Shown here: positions 7,795 to 17,374 of the stretch, piece after piece
Layout: each line of letters begins with the position of its first letter
How positions within the stretch are numbered: the first letter of the stretch is position 1
Assembly: GCF_001439635.1 (NCBI RefSeq)
Contig: NZ_LMBZ01000004.1
Location: forward strand, 62,001 to 126,000
Direction: 5' to 3'
From: Solibacillus cecembensis
Lineage (GTDB): Bacteria > Bacillota > Bacilli > Bacillales_A > Planococcaceae
DNA length: 64,000 bases
The notes under the pieces: generated by a model
Seen by the model: the letters and a program-made list of their open reading frames with translations, nothing else
Database searches by the model: none
What the model was told of the DNA's origin: nothing
Made by a program: the position numbers and the translations under genes

Positions 7795-8850
7795 TTATGA
7801 TTGTGAATTCACAAGTATCTTAATTTGATTTTTTTCTTTCATTAATGTTTCAAAACCTTCTGTTACTACATCATCCAGTCCGATTCGCTTAGTTACAAGC
7901 TTGTCAGCTGGGAAATACCCTTGCGTCATCAATTCCATGACAGCTGGGAAAATATCACGATACGCAATGATTCCTTTTACTGTTCGCTCTGCAAGTACAA
8001 TATTATTCGGCTGAATTGAAGCCTCCGATTCCCAAATTGACACAATAATTGTTTCACCCTCAAACGTAGTCGAATCAATAGCTTGCTTCAATACTACGGG
8101 TATTCCAGTTACTTCAAATGCAACATCTACACCGCCGTTTGTTAACTCGTGAATCCGAGCTATAGGATCTTCATTTTGTGGATTTATGACTGCACTCGCG
8201 CCTAATTCTAAGGCCTTTGCAGCACGCTCTTCTGAAAGCTCTACCGCGTAAATTTCCGATGCACCCGCTGCACGAAGCGCTTCAATTACAAGCAGACCAA
8301 TAGGACCTGTACCAAAAACAGCTGCTTTGTCTCCTGCCTTAATTTTACTTAAACGTACTGAATGGAGTGCAACAGCCGCTGGTTCTACAAGGGCACCTTG
8401 CTCATAAGAAAGACCCTCAGGCATTTTATGTACCATTTTTTCATCTACCATTGTATATTCCGAGAAACCACCACCTCCACCTGAAAGCCCGTGAAACCCT
8501 AAATGAATACAAATGTTGTATTTCCCTTTTTTACATGCAGCACATTCTCCACAAGCTAGAATAGGCTCAACTACAACAGAATCGCCAACTTTCACTTTCG
8601 TAACGCCTTCTCCTACTTCTACTACTTCGCCAGAAAACTCATGCCCCATGATAATTGGTGCAATATCCTTACTTAAATAGTGTGGCTGATCTACAGGAAT
8701 GAAAATAGGACCAGCTGCGTATTCGTGTAAATCACTTCCACAGATGCCTGTCCATTGTACTTTAATCTTTACCTTACCTTGCGAAATTACCGGTTCTTCT
8801 ACAGTTTCTACACGAATATCTTTTGGTTTATACCATCTTGCAGCTTTCAT
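7795..8850 (-). CDS. bdhA: (R,R)-butanediol dehydrogenase / acetoin reductase
   Basis: A 351-residue zinc-dependent medium-chain dehydrogenase close to B. subtilis BdhA in length and motifs. The catalytic zinc ligand region is GICGSDLHEY, GHEFSGEVVEVG follows, and the structural zinc loop has four cysteines (CGECAACKKGKYNIC). The Rossmann motif is VFGTGPIGLL with a following VELSEE (acidic residue, NAD(H)). It interconverts acetoin and 2,3-butanediol for overflow metabolism and redox balance. GAGGAGGAATTGAAATA precedes the ATG. A TATAAT element at 8898-8903 (minus strand) is a probable -10 with a poor -35, suggesting regulated expression. Monocistronic. Confidence 0.9.
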   Translation of the reverse strand: MKAARWYKPKDIRVETVEEPVISQGKVKIKVQWTGICGSDLHEYAAGPIFIPVDQPHYLSKDIAPIIMGHEFSGEVVEVGEGVTKVKVGDSVVVEPILACGECAACKKGKYNICIHLGFHGLSGGGGGFSEYTMVDEKMVHKMPEGLSYEQGALVEPAAVALHSVRLSKIKAGDKAAVFGTGPIGLLVIEALRAAGASEIYAVELSEERAAKALELGASAVINPQNEDPIARIHELTNGGVDVAFEVTGIPVVLKQAIDSTTFEGETIIVSIWESEASIQPNNIVLAERTVKGIIAYRDIFPAVMELMTQGYFPADKLVTKRIGLDDVVTEGFETLMKEKNQIKILVNSQS

Positions 8851-9195
8851 TATTTCAATTCCTCCTCAAGAAAATATTGTAAATTCTGTACACCTCCATT
8901 ATACATTTTTCAACTGAATATAATCTAAAAACCTAGAATATACACAAAAAATTAACAATTGCATACACCAATGGGTATCTGGTATCCATTTTATTATACG
9001 CATATTCCTAGTCTCTTTTTAAGTTGTTGTTTCCATCTTAAGAAGAATAATATAGAGCGAAATAATTTGCCCCCAACCATTATGATCCAACTATCCACAG
9101 TTGTTAAGTCGTTTTTTAATATAAAGCATATTTTTAACCTTTAATACTTAAAAGATGAACCTTCTGAAAATAATCCTCACATTCTCATCGTTATC

Positions 9196-9289
9196 ATTGC
9201 AAGTGGCCAACCTTTTATTGCGAGTCACCTGTTATTAATTGCAAGTTACCGCAAAAATGGCAGACTGTTTCGGAAATTCCTCCTATACT
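9196..9289 (+). promoter_or_regulatory. Triple 21-bp-phased direct repeats and promoter of the ABC/LytTR operon
   Basis: Three 13-bp copies of ATTGCrAGTnrCC start at 9196, 9217 and 9238, exactly 21 bp apart (two helical turns). They end 10 bp before a poor -35 position (9261-9266, CAGACT) that is 17 bp from a TATACT -10 (9284-9289). About 9-10-bp direct repeats at roughly 21-bp pitch upstream of weak promoters are characteristic of LytTR-type regulators, and the operon encodes one at 10863. The site is therefore probably its autoregulatory binding array. The remainder of the 473-bp gap (8851-9195) holds only the bdhA promoter region and a short hairpin near 8969-8989. Confidence 0.7.
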
Positions 9290-9323
9290 TTGGTTACAAA
9301 GAACATTAGTTGGAGGGAATAAA

Positions 9324-10043
9324 ATGAAAGTAATTGAAGTCAACAATTTAAAAAAGTCTTACGGATCAAAAAATGTACTAAAAGGGATTAATTTTCAAGC
9401 GCGCGAAGGTGAAGTGATCGGTGTTATTGGAAAGAACGGCGCTGGAAAATCGACCTTTTTAGAAATTTTAATGACAATCAAGCAGTATGACGCAGGAAAT
9501 GTAGTCATTTTGGAAGAGGATATTCAATCGCTATCTATTAACAAGCTTGAACAAGTACGAAAGCATATTTCTGTCGTTTTACAACCTACGCAATTTTACG
9601 CCAATTTAAAAGTTGAGGAGTTACTGAAATTATTCAAAGCGTATTATAACTCACCTATGGACGTCAAAAAGATTATGGCGGATTTCAAATTAGAACCACA
9701 CCGCAAAAAGTATTTTGACAAGCTTTCTGGTGGATGGAAGCAAATTGTTAGCTTAGCGATCGCCTTTTTATCGGAACCTAGACTACTCATTTTGGATGAA
9801 CCGACAACTGGGCTTGATCCACATATGCGCGATCTTCTTTGGACCTACATTACAAATTACAATAAAAAAACAGGCGGCACAGTTATTCTAACAACACATA
9901 ACATGGATGAAATCGAGTTATATTGTGACAAAGTCCTACTTCTCAATAACGGTGTGAATGAAGTTTTTGATACAACTGAGGGCATTTTGAAAGATGGTTA
10001 TAAATCCATACACGAATTTTACATTTCAAAAGTATCTATTTAA
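9324..10043 (+). CDS. ABC transporter ATP-binding protein
   Basis: A 239-residue ATPase with Walker A GKNGAGKST (about 36-44), Q-loop VVLQPTQF, signature LSGGWKQ, Walker B LLILDEPTTGLD and H-loop TTHNMDE. It is the nucleotide-binding half of an exporter, partnered with the permease that follows 15 bp downstream. The signature has Trp where Q/M is usual (LSGGQ). In LytTR/DUF3021 operons of Firmicutes this pair is thought to export peptides or drugs; the substrate is unknown. Confidence 0.92.
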   Translation: MKVIEVNNLKKSYGSKNVLKGINFQAREGEVIGVIGKNGAGKSTFLEILMTIKQYDAGNVVILEEDIQSLSINKLEQVRKHISVVLQPTQFYANLKVEELLKLFKAYYNSPMDVKKIMADFKLEPHRKKYFDKLSGGWKQIVSLAIAFLSEPRLLILDEPTTGLDPHMRDLLWTYITNYNKKTGGTVILTTHNMDEIELYCDKVLLLNNGVNEVFDTTEGILKDGYKSIHEFYISKVSI

Positions 10044-10058
10044 GGGGGATTATTTATT

Positions 10059-10802
10059 ATGTTACTTACACAATTAAGATATGATTTATTAATGTTTTCT
10101 AGGGAATTATTTTATTTAGTATTCACTGTCTTTGTACCGCCTATTACGTATATTTTTATGGGTCAATTATTTGGAGATACAATGTACGCAGGCAACTTAA
10201 GCTATGCACAAACGTATACACCTTCATTTATTTTACTGATTACATTTACCGTCATCTTTTTCGCTTTCGGATTTGACCAAGTAACACATAGAACGACTGG
10301 GGTTGAAAAGCGCATCCGCATTTCCCCAGTATCTAAAACTACACTTTTACTTTCTAGCATTATTCGCTCAGTCATCATCACTAGCATTGGTTTCATTTTG
10401 ATTTTAGTCATTGGAATCGCGATGTATAATGTAGAATTCCATATCATTGAATTAATCACATCATATGGCTTCTTCATTGTACTAAATGCACTTTTACTCA
10501 TTATTTCATCTGCAGTTTATTCATTTTTCAATAATATGAAAAGTGCGCTCGTTTTCTCAATTGTTATTTTACAAATCGTTATTTTAACAGGTGGTTTTGC
10601 GATGCCGATTAATTTGATGCCAACATTCATCCAAACAATCGCAAACTTTAATCCACTGTACCATATGAATACTTTATTTATCGCAGTTTGGAACGGCCAA
10701 CTTACATTTAATAACAGTACAGTTCTTTCATTTGGTTACATTTCAGCATTTGCCCTACTCTCTCTCATTGTTCTTGGTTTTATGAATAAAAGAAAAAATT
10801 AA
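10059..10802 (+). CDS. ABC-2 type permease
   Basis: A 247-residue membrane protein with six hydrophobic segments (about 20-40, 55-72, 100-125, 130-150, 165-185, 220-242), the ABC-2 exporter topology. It is the membrane partner of the upstream ATPase (GGGGGATT ribosome site, 15-bp gap) and is followed at 60 bp by the LytTR gene. Confidence 0.9.
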   Translation: MLLTQLRYDLLMFSRELFYLVFTVFVPPITYIFMGQLFGDTMYAGNLSYAQTYTPSFILLITFTVIFFAFGFDQVTHRTTGVEKRIRISPVSKTTLLLSSIIRSVIITSIGFILILVIGIAMYNVEFHIIELITSYGFFIVLNALLLIISSAVYSFFNNMKSALVFSIVILQIVILTGGFAMPINLMPTFIQTIANFNPLYHMNTLFIAVWNGQLTFNNSTVLSFGYISAFALLSLIVLGFMNKRKN

Positions 10803-10862
10803 CATATTTGGATACTTTATTTAGAAAAACATATACAATATTCTCGAAAGAGGTGTTGTACA

Positions 10863-11321
10863 TTGAAAGTTTCATTGAATATTGACAACGAGTTTAAGGA
10901 AGCGAAAATAACGATTGAAACACCTGAATTAAACAGTTCGGTTCAAGAAATTCTCGATTTTATCAAAGGTCGCGAAACAGAATTCCTCATTGGAAAAGAT
11001 GGAGAGATGCAGCATATTCTAAAACCCGATGATATTCACTATTTCCATACTGAAAATGAAAGTGTCGTGGCTGTTACTACAATTGGCACATACAAATTGA
11101 AAGAGAAACTATATGAATTAGAGGAAATTCTCCCTTCTAATAAATTTATTCGACTCTCAAAATCAGTCATTGTTAATCTGCATGAACTTAGCCGTTTTGA
11201 AGCATCGTTTAACGGTACACTCTGTGTCTATTTCAAATCGGGGGCGAAAGAATATGTCTCCCGAACGTACGTCAATACAGGAAAAGAAGCTTTAAAAATG
11301 AATAGGAGAAAAAATGAATGA
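10863..11321 (+). CDS. LytTR-domain DNA-binding regulator
   Basis: A 152-residue protein: a short N-terminal region and a LytTR domain (about 45-145) with the hallmark pattern IHYFHTENESVVAVTTIGTYKLKEKLYELEE ... FIRLSKSVIVNL ... GAKEYVSRTYV (given here in parts). There is no receiver domain, so it is not a classical response regulator; in such pairs activity is probably set by the adjacent DUF3021 membrane protein. The start is TTG at 10863, seven bases after AAAGAGGTG. It probably binds the direct repeats at 9196-9250. Confidence 0.9.
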   Translation: MKVSLNIDNEFKEAKITIETPELNSSVQEILDFIKGRETEFLIGKDGEMQHILKPDDIHYFHTENESVVAVTTIGTYKLKEKLYELEEILPSNKFIRLSKSVIVNLHELSRFEASFNGTLCVYFKSGAKEYVSRTYVNTGKEALKMNRRKNE

Positions 11322-11728
11322 AAATCTTTTTAAGCAGAAGTATGACCGGAATATTCTTCGGCGCATTCATAACCGTTATCATATCAAATTCAATCGTACT
11401 TTTCAGTGATCGAAATCTATTAGATGGTGAAATTTTTTTAAAAAATTCGATTGGCTTTATGCTATGTGGTTGGCTATTTTCTGTTAGCTCACTCTATTTT
11501 GAAAATCAAAGGTTGCGATTAACTCAACAGACTGCACTACATTTTGCAACGGTCATCATTTTGTATTTCATATTAGTATTCGGCATTGGCTGGATTCCGT
11601 TTAACTTCACTAGCTTTTTAATTGCGATGGCTCTATTTATTTTAATATACTCGGTCAGTTGGACAGCCTGTTATTTTTACTTTAAACATCAAATGAAAAA
11701 ATTAAATGAGGAATTGGATTTGCTTTGA
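11318..11728 (+). CDS. DUF3021 family four-helix membrane protein
   Basis: A 136-residue protein with four hydrophobic helices (about 8-28, 42-60, 72-92, 98-122) and a charged C-tail, matching DUF3021, which is nearly always encoded next to a stand-alone LytTR regulator. It overlaps the LytTR gene by four bases (ATGA), so the two are translationally coupled. The likely role is membrane sequestration or sensing for the regulator; this is inferred from the family's gene context. Confidence 0.88.
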   Translation: MKIFLSRSMTGIFFGAFITVIISNSIVLFSDRNLLDGEIFLKNSIGFMLCGWLFSVSSLYFENQRLRLTQQTALHFATVIILYFILVFGIGWIPFNFTSFLIAMALFILIYSVSWTACYFYFKHQMKKLNEELDLL

Positions 11729-11776
11729 AAAATAAAAGATCAACACCGTTCCACTTCGGGTTGATCTTTTATTTTT
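11728..11776. terminator. Strong bidirectional intrinsic terminator
   Basis: 17-bp perfect stem AAAAATAAAAGATCAAC / GTTGATCTTTTATTTTT, terminating the ABC/LytTR operon and the convergent kynU-permease unit. Confidence 0.88.
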
Positions 11777-11779
11777 GAT

Positions 11780-11893
11780 TTACACGTTAAATTTATTCAT
11801 TTCATCCTTTACGGACAGTGCCTCTTCGCTTAAACTTTTCGCTTCGGCACTCAATTCTTGAATCGTTACTGCTTGTTCTACTACTCGTTCACT
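11780..11893 (-). pseudogene. 3' remnant of a methyl-accepting chemotaxis protein gene
   Basis: On the minus strand an open frame ending in TAA (11780-11782) reads ERVVEQAVTIQELSAEAKSL then SEEALSVKDEMNKFNV. The last 33 residues align without gaps to the extreme C-terminus of the chemoreceptor at 15665 ([17 protein letters not shown] ... IEYFKV). No receptor sequence lies upstream; the frame runs out of phase into the permease gene, whose TAG stop lies within the remnant. This is a deletion scar, not a functional gene. Confidence 0.7.
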
Positions 11894-13275
11894 TTTTTGG
11901 CGTTGGCCCTCTTCCAAATAAAGTAACAGACCGAGATAAAGATCAGCCAAGGGAAGCCAAGTGTTAATGTGGCTTTAAAGTCAGGTGAAAACCACGTGGA
12001 TAAAACAACCGATGCTAGGAGAACCGCCCCGAGTATCGTTAAATAAGGGAATCCAATCATTCTTACTGGTAATTTACGTCCATTCGTTGAATTCCATTTC
12101 CGTCTGAAAAATAGATGTGTTACAAAAATCATAAACCAAGCAAACATGGCGCCAAAGCTAGAAAGTGAAATCATTAATGCGAAAGCTGAATCTGGTTTTA
12201 CTACTGTGAAAATCGTTGCAAAGACAATCCCAATAACAGAAGTAAATAGTGCAATTGATGGAACTGATTTTTTGTTTAGCTTTCCAAGTATTTTCGGCGC
12301 AAAGCCACCACGAGACAATGAGAACATCATACGTGTTGAAATATATAATTGACTATTCATAGCTGAAAGTGCCGCCACAAGAACTACGAAATTCATAATG
12401 GCTGCTGCGCCTGGAATATTAACAATTTCCATAACTTTAACAAATGGGCTTTTATCAACCCCAGCAGCACCCCAAGGAACAATCATTAACATTAGGGATA
12501 GCGTTAACAGATAAAATAGCACGAGACGGACAACTGCTGAACGAAGCGCAATTGGAACTGCCTTTTCTGGATCCTTTGCTTCTCCCGCACTAACCGCAAT
12601 CATTTCAATACTTAAGTAACTAAATAGCGAAATAAATACAGCAATCCACATTCCCCACATTCCATTCGGGAAGAACCCACCATCATTCGTATAATTTTGG
12701 ATACCAATCGCCGATGAGCTATCCGCACCAACAACTACATACACGGCCAAAATGATAAAACCAGTAATCGCAACAATCTTTATGAACGAAAACCAATATT
12801 CAACAGCACCAAACATCTTAACGCTTGTCAGGTTGACATACATTAAAATCGCTGCGAATATTACAATCCACACAATTGCGGGAACTGTTGGAAACCAATA
12901 TTTCATATATACGGCAACAGCTGTGACTTCGGTTCCGATTGCACAAACTAAACTAAACCAGTAAGAATAGCGAACGGTAAAACCTGCCCATGGGTTAATA
13001 TAACGTTCTGCATACGCCCCAAACGAACCTGTAACAGGATGAGCCACCGTCATTTCTGCCAGACAGCCCATTAATAGTAGTGCAATTAATGCACCAATGG
13101 CATAACTGACTATAACACTCGGACCCGCCAAACCAATTGCCAAGCCACTTCCTAAAAATAACCCTGTTCCGATTGCACCACCAATAGCAATCATCGTCAA
13201 TTGTCCTGTCGTTAAACTACGATGTAACCCTTTCTCCCGTTCGATAATATCCTGAAAGCTATTGTCATTTTTCAT
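11881..13275 (-). CDS. Amino acid permease, APC superfamily
   Basis: A 464-residue, 12-segment permease with the amino-acid permease signature GGAIGTGLFLGSG in helix 1, FxxYLSIEMIAVSAGEAKDPEKAVP after helix 6 (read in part), and a long conserved core typical of the LysP/GabP/YbxG group. The kynureninase gene lies 30 bp upstream on the same strand, so the likely substrate is kynurenine, tryptophan or another aromatic amino acid; this is inferred from context. The last residues (AKKVNE) run into chemoreceptor-derived DNA, so the natural C-terminus may have been altered. AAGGAGGAG precedes the ATG. Confidence 0.9.
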   Translation of the reverse strand: MKNDNSFQDIIEREKGLHRSLTTGQLTMIAIGGAIGTGLFLGSGLAIGLAGPSVIVSYAIGALIALLLMGCLAEMTVAHPVTGSFGAYAERYINPWAGFTVRYSYWFSLVCAIGTEVTAVAVYMKYWFPTVPAIVWIVIFAAILMYVNLTSVKMFGAVEYWFSFIKIVAITGFIILAVYVVVGADSSSAIGIQNYTNDGGFFPNGMWGMWIAVFISLFSYLSIEMIAVSAGEAKDPEKAVPIALRSAVVRLVLFYLLTLSLMLMIVPWGAAGVDKSPFVKVMEIVNIPGAAAIMNFVVLVAALSAMNSQLYISTRMMFSLSRGGFAPKILGKLNKKSVPSIALFTSVIGIVFATIFTVVKPDSAFALMISLSSFGAMFAWFMIFVTHLFFRRKWNSTNGRKLPVRMIGFPYLTILGAVLLASVVLSTWFSPDFKATLTLGFPWLIFISVCYFIWKRANAKKVNE

Positions 13276-13305
13276 AACGAACTCCTCCTTCAGTTCTTGA
13301 TTAGT

Positions 13306-14598
13306 TTATGAGACAACATTGCGTTTCTTATCAAATTTTTCGTAGTGCTTTTCCGTTACGATGTGCTTGAGTATTTGGACCGTTTTCCACACTTCCTCAT
13401 AAGAAGTGTAAAATGCGACCGGCGAAAGACGGATAATATTTGGTGGTCTGAAATCTGGAATAATTCTATTTTCCACCAAAGACTTGCATATTCTTACAGC
13501 TTCATCATGCTCGAGACAAATATGTCCACCGCGCCTTGCATCTTCACTAGGATTCCCGATTGAAAAACCTAATCCTGATAACTCTTGATTGATTAAATCT
13601 GTCATGTACTGTGTAATATGCAGTGATTTTTGACGTATTTTTTCGATACCTACTTCAGCGAATATTTCTAACGAACCAATGATTGGTGCTAAACTTAGGA
13701 CGTGAGGTGTTCCCGACTGGAGAGCTCCAGCCGATTCTTCTACATCTAAAATATGCTCCATATCAAACTGTTTATCTTTTTTGGAGCTGTACCATCCCGC
13801 TAAACCAGGTTTTATGCCAAAATGTTTTTTATTCATATACATGCCCGCTACCGATCCCGGTCCACCGTTCAAATATTTATAATTGCACCAAACGGCAAAA
13901 TCAACTCCCCAGTCACTAAAGGAATGTGGAACCGCTCCTATAGAATGACATGCATCAAAACCAATACATATTCCTCGAGCATGCGCTTCAGCAGTCAGAC
14001 GCTGAATATCTAATAACTGTCCACTTCTATACAACACTGTGGGCAGGAAAATTAACGCCACTTCATTTGTCATTGCCGCGATAATATCTTCTTCTAAAAT
14101 AACTTTTCCATCTCGACTTTTCACCTGTACTAAATGCTCTGCTGGGTCATATCCTTTCAATTTCAATTGACTTTGTAATGCATATATATCCGATGGAAAG
14201 GTCAACTCATCTGCAAGAATTTTCGTCCGGTTTCCTACTGGCTTGTAAAAGGTTGAAATGAGTTGATGAATATTCGACGTAGTGGAACCGCTTACAATTA
14301 CTTCTTCACTTAAAGCTCCTACAAGTGGCGCACACATTTCTCCCAGCTTTTCAGACAAGAAAAACCATGGATAACTTCCTTTTGTCCAGCCTTCAATCGC
14401 ATACGTTTTCCATGATTCTATCAGCTCGGTTACTTTCACCTCTGCACGTTTAGACATAAGCCCTAATGAGTTTCCATCAAGATAAATAACGCCTGGTTGC
14501 AAATAAAATTCCTCACGATATGGATAAAACTCGTCATTCAAATCTTGTTGTTGTGCATTTTCTCGTGTGAGTAAGCCCTTTTCATTGCTCAAAAACAT
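13306..14598 (-). CDS. kynU: Kynureninase
   Basis: A 430-residue PLP enzyme that cleaves kynurenine to anthranilate and alanine. Signature parts are [12 protein letters not shown] (about 39-50), [17 protein letters not shown] (Asp215) and the PLP-lysine loop [12 protein letters not shown] (Lys241). The first ATG (14598) is only two bases after AAAGGAGG; TTG at codon 3 (14592) has the optimal 8-base spacing and may be the real start. No kynA or kynB accompanies it, so it may act on imported kynurenine via the downstream permease. It is divergent from a TetR gene, with a palindrome in its promoter spacer. Confidence 0.93.
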   Translation of the reverse strand: MFLSNEKGLLTRENAQQQDLNDEFYPYREEFYLQPGVIYLDGNSLGLMSKRAEVKVTELIESWKTYAIEGWTKGSYPWFFLSEKLGEMCAPLVGALSEEVIVSGSTTSNIHQLISTFYKPVGNRTKILADELTFPSDIYALQSQLKLKGYDPAEHLVQVKSRDGKVILEEDIIAAMTNEVALIFLPTVLYRSGQLLDIQRLTAEAHARGICIGFDACHSIGAVPHSFSDWGVDFAVWCNYKYLNGGPGSVAGMYMNKKHFGIKPGLAGWYSSKKDKQFDMEHILDVEESAGALQSGTPHVLSLAPIIGSLEIFAEVGIEKIRQKSLHITQYMTDLINQELSGLGFSIGNPSEDARRGGHICLEHDEAVRICKSLVENRIIPDFRPPNIIRLSPVAFYTSYEEVWKTVQILKHIVTEKHYEKFDKKRNVVS

Positions 14599-14644
14599 CG
14601 CCTCCTTTGATTATTCCATAGCCATCTGAATTTTGATGTAATAC

Positions 14645-14673
14645 ATTATAATACTGACACCGCGTCAATATGT
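14645..14673 (-). promoter_or_regulatory. kynU promoter with candidate TetR operator in the spacer
   Basis: On the minus strand a perfect TATAAT (14645-14650) is preceded by the dyad TGAC-GCGGT-GTCA (14655-14667), which fills the -35/-10 spacer; no good -35 is present. A repressor bound there would block polymerase. The adjacent divergent TetR gene is the obvious candidate. Confidence 0.5.
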
Positions 14674-14894
14674 TTAAAAAAATATTCTTCTTGAAATTAA
14701 TTTTGGGAGAGGAAAATAATGAAAGACATTTCAACGTAAAGCAAGATTCATATACTCCTGCTATATAAATCATCCCTTTAACCGCATTGTTCTATTGTAA
14801 AATCATTTCGAATACATCAAGAAATAAGCAAATAGAAATGCAATACACCACGCTTTTTCTTTGAATTACTTGTCCAACAGGAGGTATTTATCTC

Positions 14895-15524
14895 ATGAAA
14901 ATTGAAGAGAAAACTATGGATGGAAGGTATTTACGTTCTATCATGACACGTCAAAAACTACTCGATGCCGCGCGTGAATTATTTTACGAAGTAGGTTTTG
15001 AAAAAACGACCATCTCAAAAATTATTAAACGTGCAAAAACAGGTTATGGCACAGCCTATGTACACTTCAAGGGCAAAGATGAGCTATTAATTATGTTAAT
15101 GGAAAATGTGATGCAGGCATTTTTAGACATGGCTGATACGCCTTTTTTACCTACATCAAAAAGTGACGCAAAGCAACTTATCCTGAAACAAGTAACCGCC
15201 TTTTTAAACATGGCTAAATCGAATGAGAAAATAATGACAGTATTTTCAGAAGCGATTGGTTTATCCCAGTCAGTCAATGAAAAGTGGAACGAAATTCGAC
15301 AAATCAATATCCACTTCATCACAAAAGATATTACTTATGCCCAAACGATGGGATTAGCACGAACCGATTTACAAGCTGAAATAGTCGCTAAATCTTGGTT
15401 TTATACAAATGAAAATTATCAATGGGCTATCATTCAAAATGCTACAACATCTTCAATTGAGGACATTGCATGGACCATTACTACGATGTATGTCGATGGA
15501 CTTTATCTTGATTTTGAGCAATAA
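14895..15524 (+). CDS. TetR-family transcriptional regulator
   Basis: A 209-residue regulator with an N-terminal TetR helix-turn-helix (about 15-65: TRQKLLDAARELFYEVGFEK, TTISKIIKRAKTGYGTAYVHF) and an all-helical ligand-binding domain. An AGGAGG site precedes the ATG. It is divergent from kynU and probably controls the kynU-permease unit in response to an aromatic ligand; this is inferred from context. A terminator follows. Confidence 0.9.
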   Translation: MKIEEKTMDGRYLRSIMTRQKLLDAARELFYEVGFEKTTISKIIKRAKTGYGTAYVHFKGKDELLIMLMENVMQAFLDMADTPFLPTSKSDAKQLILKQVTAFLNMAKSNEKIMTVFSEAIGLSQSVNEKWNEIRQINIHFITKDITYAQTMGLARTDLQAEIVAKSWFYTNENYQWAIIQNATTSSIEDIAWTITTMYVDGLYLDFEQ

Positions 15525-15605
15525 CGATATTTCAGTTCTCTCATCAGCTGCGGGAGGAAAGTTATGTGAGGGTTTGCTACTGGATAAAATATATTATAAA
15601 ATACC

Positions 15606-15640
15606 AAAAACCCGCCAATGAATATCACTGACGGGTTTTC
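15606..15640. terminator. Bidirectional terminator between tetR and chemoreceptor genes
   Basis: AAAACCCG(C)CA / TG(A)CGGGTTTT stem with one mismatch and an 11-base loop, T/A runs on both sides, between convergent genes. Confidence 0.75.
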
Positions 15641-15664
15641 TAAGCATTCCATTGAATCTATGGA

Positions 15665-17374
15665 TTATACTTTAAAATATTCAATTTGTTTCTGTAAACT
15701 TTCTGCTAGACTTGCTAATGAATCTGCTGAAGCTGCAATTTCTTCCATAGACGCTAACTGTTCTTCGGTAGCAGCCGCAATATTTTGTGTGCCATTTGCC
15801 GCATCTTGTGCAATGTCGGCTAATCTCTCCTCAGATTGCAGGACACTTTTAACACCTACTGTTATTTGCTGAGCAGCAGCAGATACCTTTTGTAACTGAT
15901 CCGAAACATTGTCTACTGACATACGAATTTGTCCAAAAGATTCACCCGCTTTATTGACTACTTCTATTCCATTCGTTACTTCATTCGTTGTTTGATCCAT
16001 AGCCTCTACAGCAACTTGAGTTTCCTTTTGTATAAATGAAATCATTTCTGCAATTCTACTAGCAGATTGTGCGGATTGTTCGGCTAATATTCGAACTTCA
16101 TCCGCTACAACCGCAAACCCTTTACCATGTTCTCCTGCTCGTGCAGATTCAATCGCCGCATTTAATGCCAATAGATTTGTCTGCGTTGCAATATTGGTAA
16201 TTTCCTCAATAATTTCCCCAATATCTCGAGATCGTACACCTAAGCCCACAACAACTTGTGACAATTGAGCAACTGTCGAATGAATTGAGCCCATTTGTTC
16301 AATTGTCGATTGGATTGCTTCATTTCCTTCTAATGCTTTATGTGAAGCTTCTATTGCATTTGAGGAAATCTCTTGCGTATTGGATGCAATGGATTGAATA
16401 TTTGTGACCATTTCCTCTACTATTACCTTACTCTCTCTCATTCCTTCTACTTGACGCTCAGCACCTGATGCCACATCTTGTACGGTTTGTGCAATATCTC
16501 CACTTGCTTTACTAGATTCTTCGGCGCTTGCAGTCAGTTCTTCAGAAGATGCCGCCACTTGTTCAGAAGTACTATTTACCTGACTCATCAATTCTCTTAA
16601 TTTAGACACCATATTGTTAAAAGAAGTTGTTAAAACGCCGATTTCATCTGCTGAACGATACTTCCCTTCAACTGTCAAATCACCGTTTTCAGCTTTAATC
16701 ATTAGCGTTTCCATTTCTTTGAGTGGATTAACAATCATACGACCGATTACAATTCCCATCACAATTTTAAATAGAAGAGCTAGAAGAATGACTGTTACAA
16801 CGATCATATTGCTCGTTTTCACACTTTTTGTAATAGTCACATCTAAACTATCTGCATAATTCTCTAAGTAGACTCGAATATCGTCCATAATTTCATTGCT
16901 TTTCTCGACCGGTTCTTTAAGCGTATTTTGATAGTCTGTATAATCAAAACTAGCATTTTTAGCTATAATTAAACTCATACTTGCTTGTAAATCTTGTTCG
17001 TATTTTCCATATAACTCTTTATAATCTTTAAGTCTCCCAACCTCTGCTTCAGATAAGAGGCTTTTCTCTAAACTTGCTAATGTTTCATTATTGCGATTTA
17101 ATCGATCTGAGATTTTCCCCTTTAATTCTTGCTGCTCTTTCGTATCAGTTGACAACAACATTTCCAGCGTAAAACCGTCAATTGCACGGTTATTTGTCCG
17201 AATTTCTGCTTGCCATTTAATAGGGAGAAGCGCATCCTCATACATCTGTTCAGAGTATTTTTTCATATCATTCATGTAGTAGAACCCTGTCCCTCCAATT
17301 AGGAAAAAGGTAATAATTGAGAAAGATATTAAGAAAATTAATTTTCTACTTATTTTGGCATTTCTTAAACTCAT
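15665..17374 (-). CDS. Methyl-accepting chemotaxis protein, membrane bound
   Basis: A 569-residue transducer. Membrane helix 1 spans about 11-32, a four-helix-bundle ligand domain about 33-190, helix 2 about 195-218, HAMP about 215-270 ([12 protein letters not shown] ... [12 protein letters not shown]) and then the long signalling coiled coil. The hairpin tip reads [20 protein letters not shown]. It ends in YFKV with no CheR-tethering pentapeptide. The open frame extends 52 codons further upstream, but the start is the ATG at 17374: GGAGG lies 9 bases before it and [11 protein letters not shown] begins a normal N-terminus. The ligand is unknown. It works with CheA/CheW encoded elsewhere. Confidence 0.92.
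   Translation of the reverse strand: MSLRNAKISRKLIFLISFSIITFFLIGGTGFYYMNDMKKYSEQMYEDALLPIKWQAEIRTNNRAIDGFTLEMLLSTDTKEQQELKGKISDRLNRNNETLASLEKSLLSEAEVGRLKDYKELYGKYEQDLQASMSLIIAKNASFDYTDYQNTLKEPVEKSNEIMDDIRVYLENYADSLDVTITKSVKTSNMIVVTVILLALLFKIVMGIVIGRMIVNPLKEMETLMIKAENGDLTVEGKYRSADEIGVLTTSFNNMVSKLRELMSQVNSTSEQVAASSEELTASAEESSKASGDIAQTVQDVASGAERQVEGMRESKVIVEEMVTNIQSIASNTQEISSNAIEASHKALEGNEAIQSTIEQMGSIHSTVAQLSQVVVGLGVRSRDIGEIIEEITNIATQTNLLALNAAIESARAGEHGKGFAVVADEVRILAEQSAQSASRIAEMISFIQKETQVAVEAMDQTTNEVTNGIEVVNKAGESFGQIRMSVDNVSDQLQKVSAAAQQITVGVKSVLQSEERLADIAQDAANGTQNIAAATEEQLASMEEIAASADSLASLAESLQKQIEYFKV

Noticed and set aside
9096..9105. DnaA-box-like sequence CTATCCACAG
   Set aside because: Single imperfect copy far from any replication gene; expected by chance.
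8959..9144. 61-codon plus-strand frame in the bdhA-ABC gap
   Set aside because: Low-complexity Ser/Phe/His-rich translation, no ribosome site; non-coding regulatory gap.
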